Source: Candidatus Latescibacterota bacterium (GTDB lineage Bacteria > Latescibacterota > UBA2968 > UBA8231). From it: a stretch of DNA of 6,583 bases. The translations under genes and the position numbers were made by a program. Positions 5,525-6,583 of the stretch are shown here, piece by piece; within the stretch, counting starts at the first letter, position 1; the number at the start of each line of letters is the position of its first letter. Where the stretch lies: NCBI GenBank assembly GCA_003529325.1, contig DPVW01000234.1:1-6583 (forward strand). The letters run 5' to 3'. The notes below the pieces were generated by a model. That model was not told the DNA's origin. It did no database searches and was given only the letters and a program-made list of their open reading frames with translations.

Positions 5525-6538
5525 TTACGTGCCTAGCAAGACGCGACGGCCCTTGCGGGCGCTCTCCATGGCCCCGAAGACCATCGCCAGTGACTTGATG
5601 TTGTCGTGACACTCGGTCTGGGGCGTGCTGCCGGTGCGCAGGAAGGCGAGCATCTCCCGCAGGGATCCGTGCATACCCTCGTACTTCATCCCCTCCTTGA
5701 GGGGCTTCAGATCCTTCAGCTTGCGGTTGAAGCCGGTCTTGCCGGCCACGACCTGGGCCACCGGCAACTGGTCCTGCTCGTAGAGGATGGTGCCGCGGTC
5801 GCCGATGATGCGCCAGTTGCCCTGCCAGCTGGTGTGGAGGCCCTCGGCGCACCAGCTGCCTCTGTAGGTGAAGACCACCCCATCGGTCATCTCGAAGATG
5901 CAGCTCGCCGAGACATCGCCGGCGTACCAACTCCCCTTGGGGTTGAACTCGTGGGCGTACACGGCCACCGGGTCCACACCGGAGACAAAGCGGGCCAGGT
6001 CGAAGTGATGGATGGACATGTCCAGGATGAGCGGGCTGTCCATCTCGTCGCGGAAGCCGCCGAAGTGGCATCCCATGAAGAAGTCGCAGTTCAGGGCGGT
6101 GAGGTCGCCGACCTTGCGGCCTGTGACCATCTTGCTCAAGGCCTCGTGCCGGGGGACCCAGCGCCGCGATTGACTCACCATGTACATCTTGCCCGTCTGC
6201 TCACTGGCGCGGACCATGCGACGCGCCTCGGCCATGCTGTTGGCCATGGGCTTCTCACCGATGACGTGGCAGCCGGCCCTCAGCGCCGCGCAGACCACCT
6301 TGCAGTGGGACTCGGGCACAGTGAGGTCGACGACAAAGTCGGGCTGGGTCTTCTTTAGAAAGGCCACCTGGTCATCACAGACCTCTGTGTCGATCTCGTA
6401 TTTCTCGCACTGCTCACGAGCGCGCCCGACGTCCAGATCCACGACGCCGCGGATTTCGACCCCTTCGGCCTTCAGGGGGGGGAACCAGGCATTGCTGATG
6501 CCGCCGGCCCCGACGATGACACAGGATTCCTTCGCCAC
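5525..6538 (-). CDS. Gfo/Idh/MocA family NAD(P)-dependent oxidoreductase
   Basis: A 337-residue cytoplasmic dehydrogenase of the glucose-fructose oxidoreductase/inositol dehydrogenase/MocA family, predicted to oxidise or reduce a sugar, sugar acid or cyclitol. The Rossmann loop is CVIVGAGGISNAW (6-18), and VVDLD (32-36) puts acidic residues at the end of strand 2, which favours NAD(H). HVIGEKPMAN holds the family E-K-P (95-97) that contacts cofactor and substrate. ILDMSIHHFDLARF contains the D-x-(G/S)-x-H-x-x-D catalytic pattern, with H177 and D180 as likely active-site residues. The C-terminal alpha/beta domain is complete and the length is normal. The start is GTG at 6538 with GAAGAG six bases upstream; the ATG overlapping it at 6540 is in another frame. 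It runs toward the SelA-like gene on the opposite strand, so the two are not co-transcribed, although a metabolic link is possible. The substrate cannot be read from the sequence. Confidence 0.94.
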   Translation of the reverse strand: MAKESCVIVGAGGISNAWFPPLKAEGVEIRGVVDLDVGRAREQCEKYEIDTEVCDDQVAFLKKTQPDFVVDLTVPESHCKVVCAALRAGCHVIGEKPMANSMAEARRMVRASEQTGKMYMVSQSRRWVPRHEALSKMVTGRKVGDLTALNCDFFMGCHFGGFRDEMDSPLILDMSIHHFDLARFVSGVDPVAVYAHEFNPKGSWYAGDVSASCIFEMTDGVVFTYRGSWCAEGLHTSWQGNWRIIGDRGTILYEQDQLPVAQVVAGKTGFNRKLKDLKPLKEGMKYEGMHGSLREMLAFLRTGSTPQTECHDNIKSLAMVFGAMESARKGRRVLLGT

Positions 6539-6544
6539 ATCGAT

Positions 6545-6550
6545 CTCTTC
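6545..6550 (-). promoter_or_regulatory. Ribosome binding site supporting the GTG start of the oxidoreductase
   Basis: The minus strand reads GAAGAG, then ATCGAT, then GTG. This purine-rich site at proper distance supports translation from the GTG at 6538, which also begins the conserved Rossmann strand four codons before VIVGAGG. No in-frame ATG lies nearby. Confidence 0.45.
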
Positions 6551-6575
6551 TGTGAAAGTTGCGCAACGGACGGCG

Positions 6576-6581
6576 AGTATA
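6576..6581 (-). promoter_or_regulatory. Possible -10 element (TATACT) of the oxidoreductase gene
   Basis: TATACT on the minus strand matches five of six bases of the -10 consensus and would give a leader of about 30 nt. The -35 element would lie beyond the right edge of the window, so this cannot be confirmed here. Confidence 0.3.
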
Positions 6582-6583
6582 GG

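Noticed and set aside
5553..5566. GCCC-TTGC-GGGC hairpin as a terminator near the convergent gene ends
   Set aside because: It lies inside the oxidoreductase coding region, has only four pairs and no T-tract on either strand.
5606..6358. Long plus-strand open frame (250 codons) opposite the oxidoreductase
   Set aside because: It is a GC-rich antisense shadow with His/Val/Gly/Leu-rich low-complexity translation, while the minus-strand gene is intact.

Overview
The window looks like accessory or metabolic DNA from a GC-rich, uncultured, free-living Gram-negative bacterium. My best guess is Latescibacterota or a neighbouring Fibrobacterota/Poribacteria-like lineage. The reasons are a secreted glycoside hydrolase ending in a type IX-secretion-like 'NYPNPFN' sorting domain, together with a phytanoyl-CoA-dioxygenase family protein, a SelA-like PLP enzyme and a Gfo/Idh/MocA dehydrogenase. 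This combination is characteristic of those genomes but does not prove the assignment. No rRNA, tRNA, CRISPR array, transposase or phage gene is visible.

Layout. Positions 1-714 are a gene graveyard: two pieces of a serine beta-lactamase/DD-peptidase-like hydrolase in opposite orientations, each with a frameshift, followed by the first ~43 codons of a DnaQ-like 3'-5' exonuclease on the minus strand. None is an intact gene. Positions 715-4158 hold a compact minus-strand operon read right to left: a phytanoyl-CoA-dioxygenase family (PhyH) oxygenase, a 76-residue unknown protein 6 nt further on, and an 815-residue exported glycoside hydrolase whose GTG start directly abuts the TGA of the small gene. 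Positions 4159-4375 are a 217-bp divergent control region with a candidate sigma70-type promoter and two perfect dyads in front of the rightward gene, and two overlapping hairpins in the leader of the leftward operon. Positions 4376-5512 encode a SelA-like fold-type-I PLP enzyme on the plus strand. It converges, with a 12-bp gap, on a minus-strand Gfo/Idh/MocA NAD(P)-dependent oxidoreductase at 5525-6538.

How the genes may work together (inference). The glycoside hydrolase would act outside the cell or at its surface on a polysaccharide. The PLP enzyme and the Gfo/Idh/MocA dehydrogenase are of types often used for unusual sugars, sugar acids, amino sugars or inositols, so the region could serve carbohydrate scavenging. 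The PhyH enzyme is an Fe(II)/2-oxoglutarate oxygenase of unknown substrate. No transporter or named regulator lies in the window, so the pathway cannot be closed from here. I do not see a clearly new multi-gene system. The most unusual parts are the scrambled fragments at the left end, the TGA/GTG junction with the unknown small protein, and the dyads in the divergent intergenic region.
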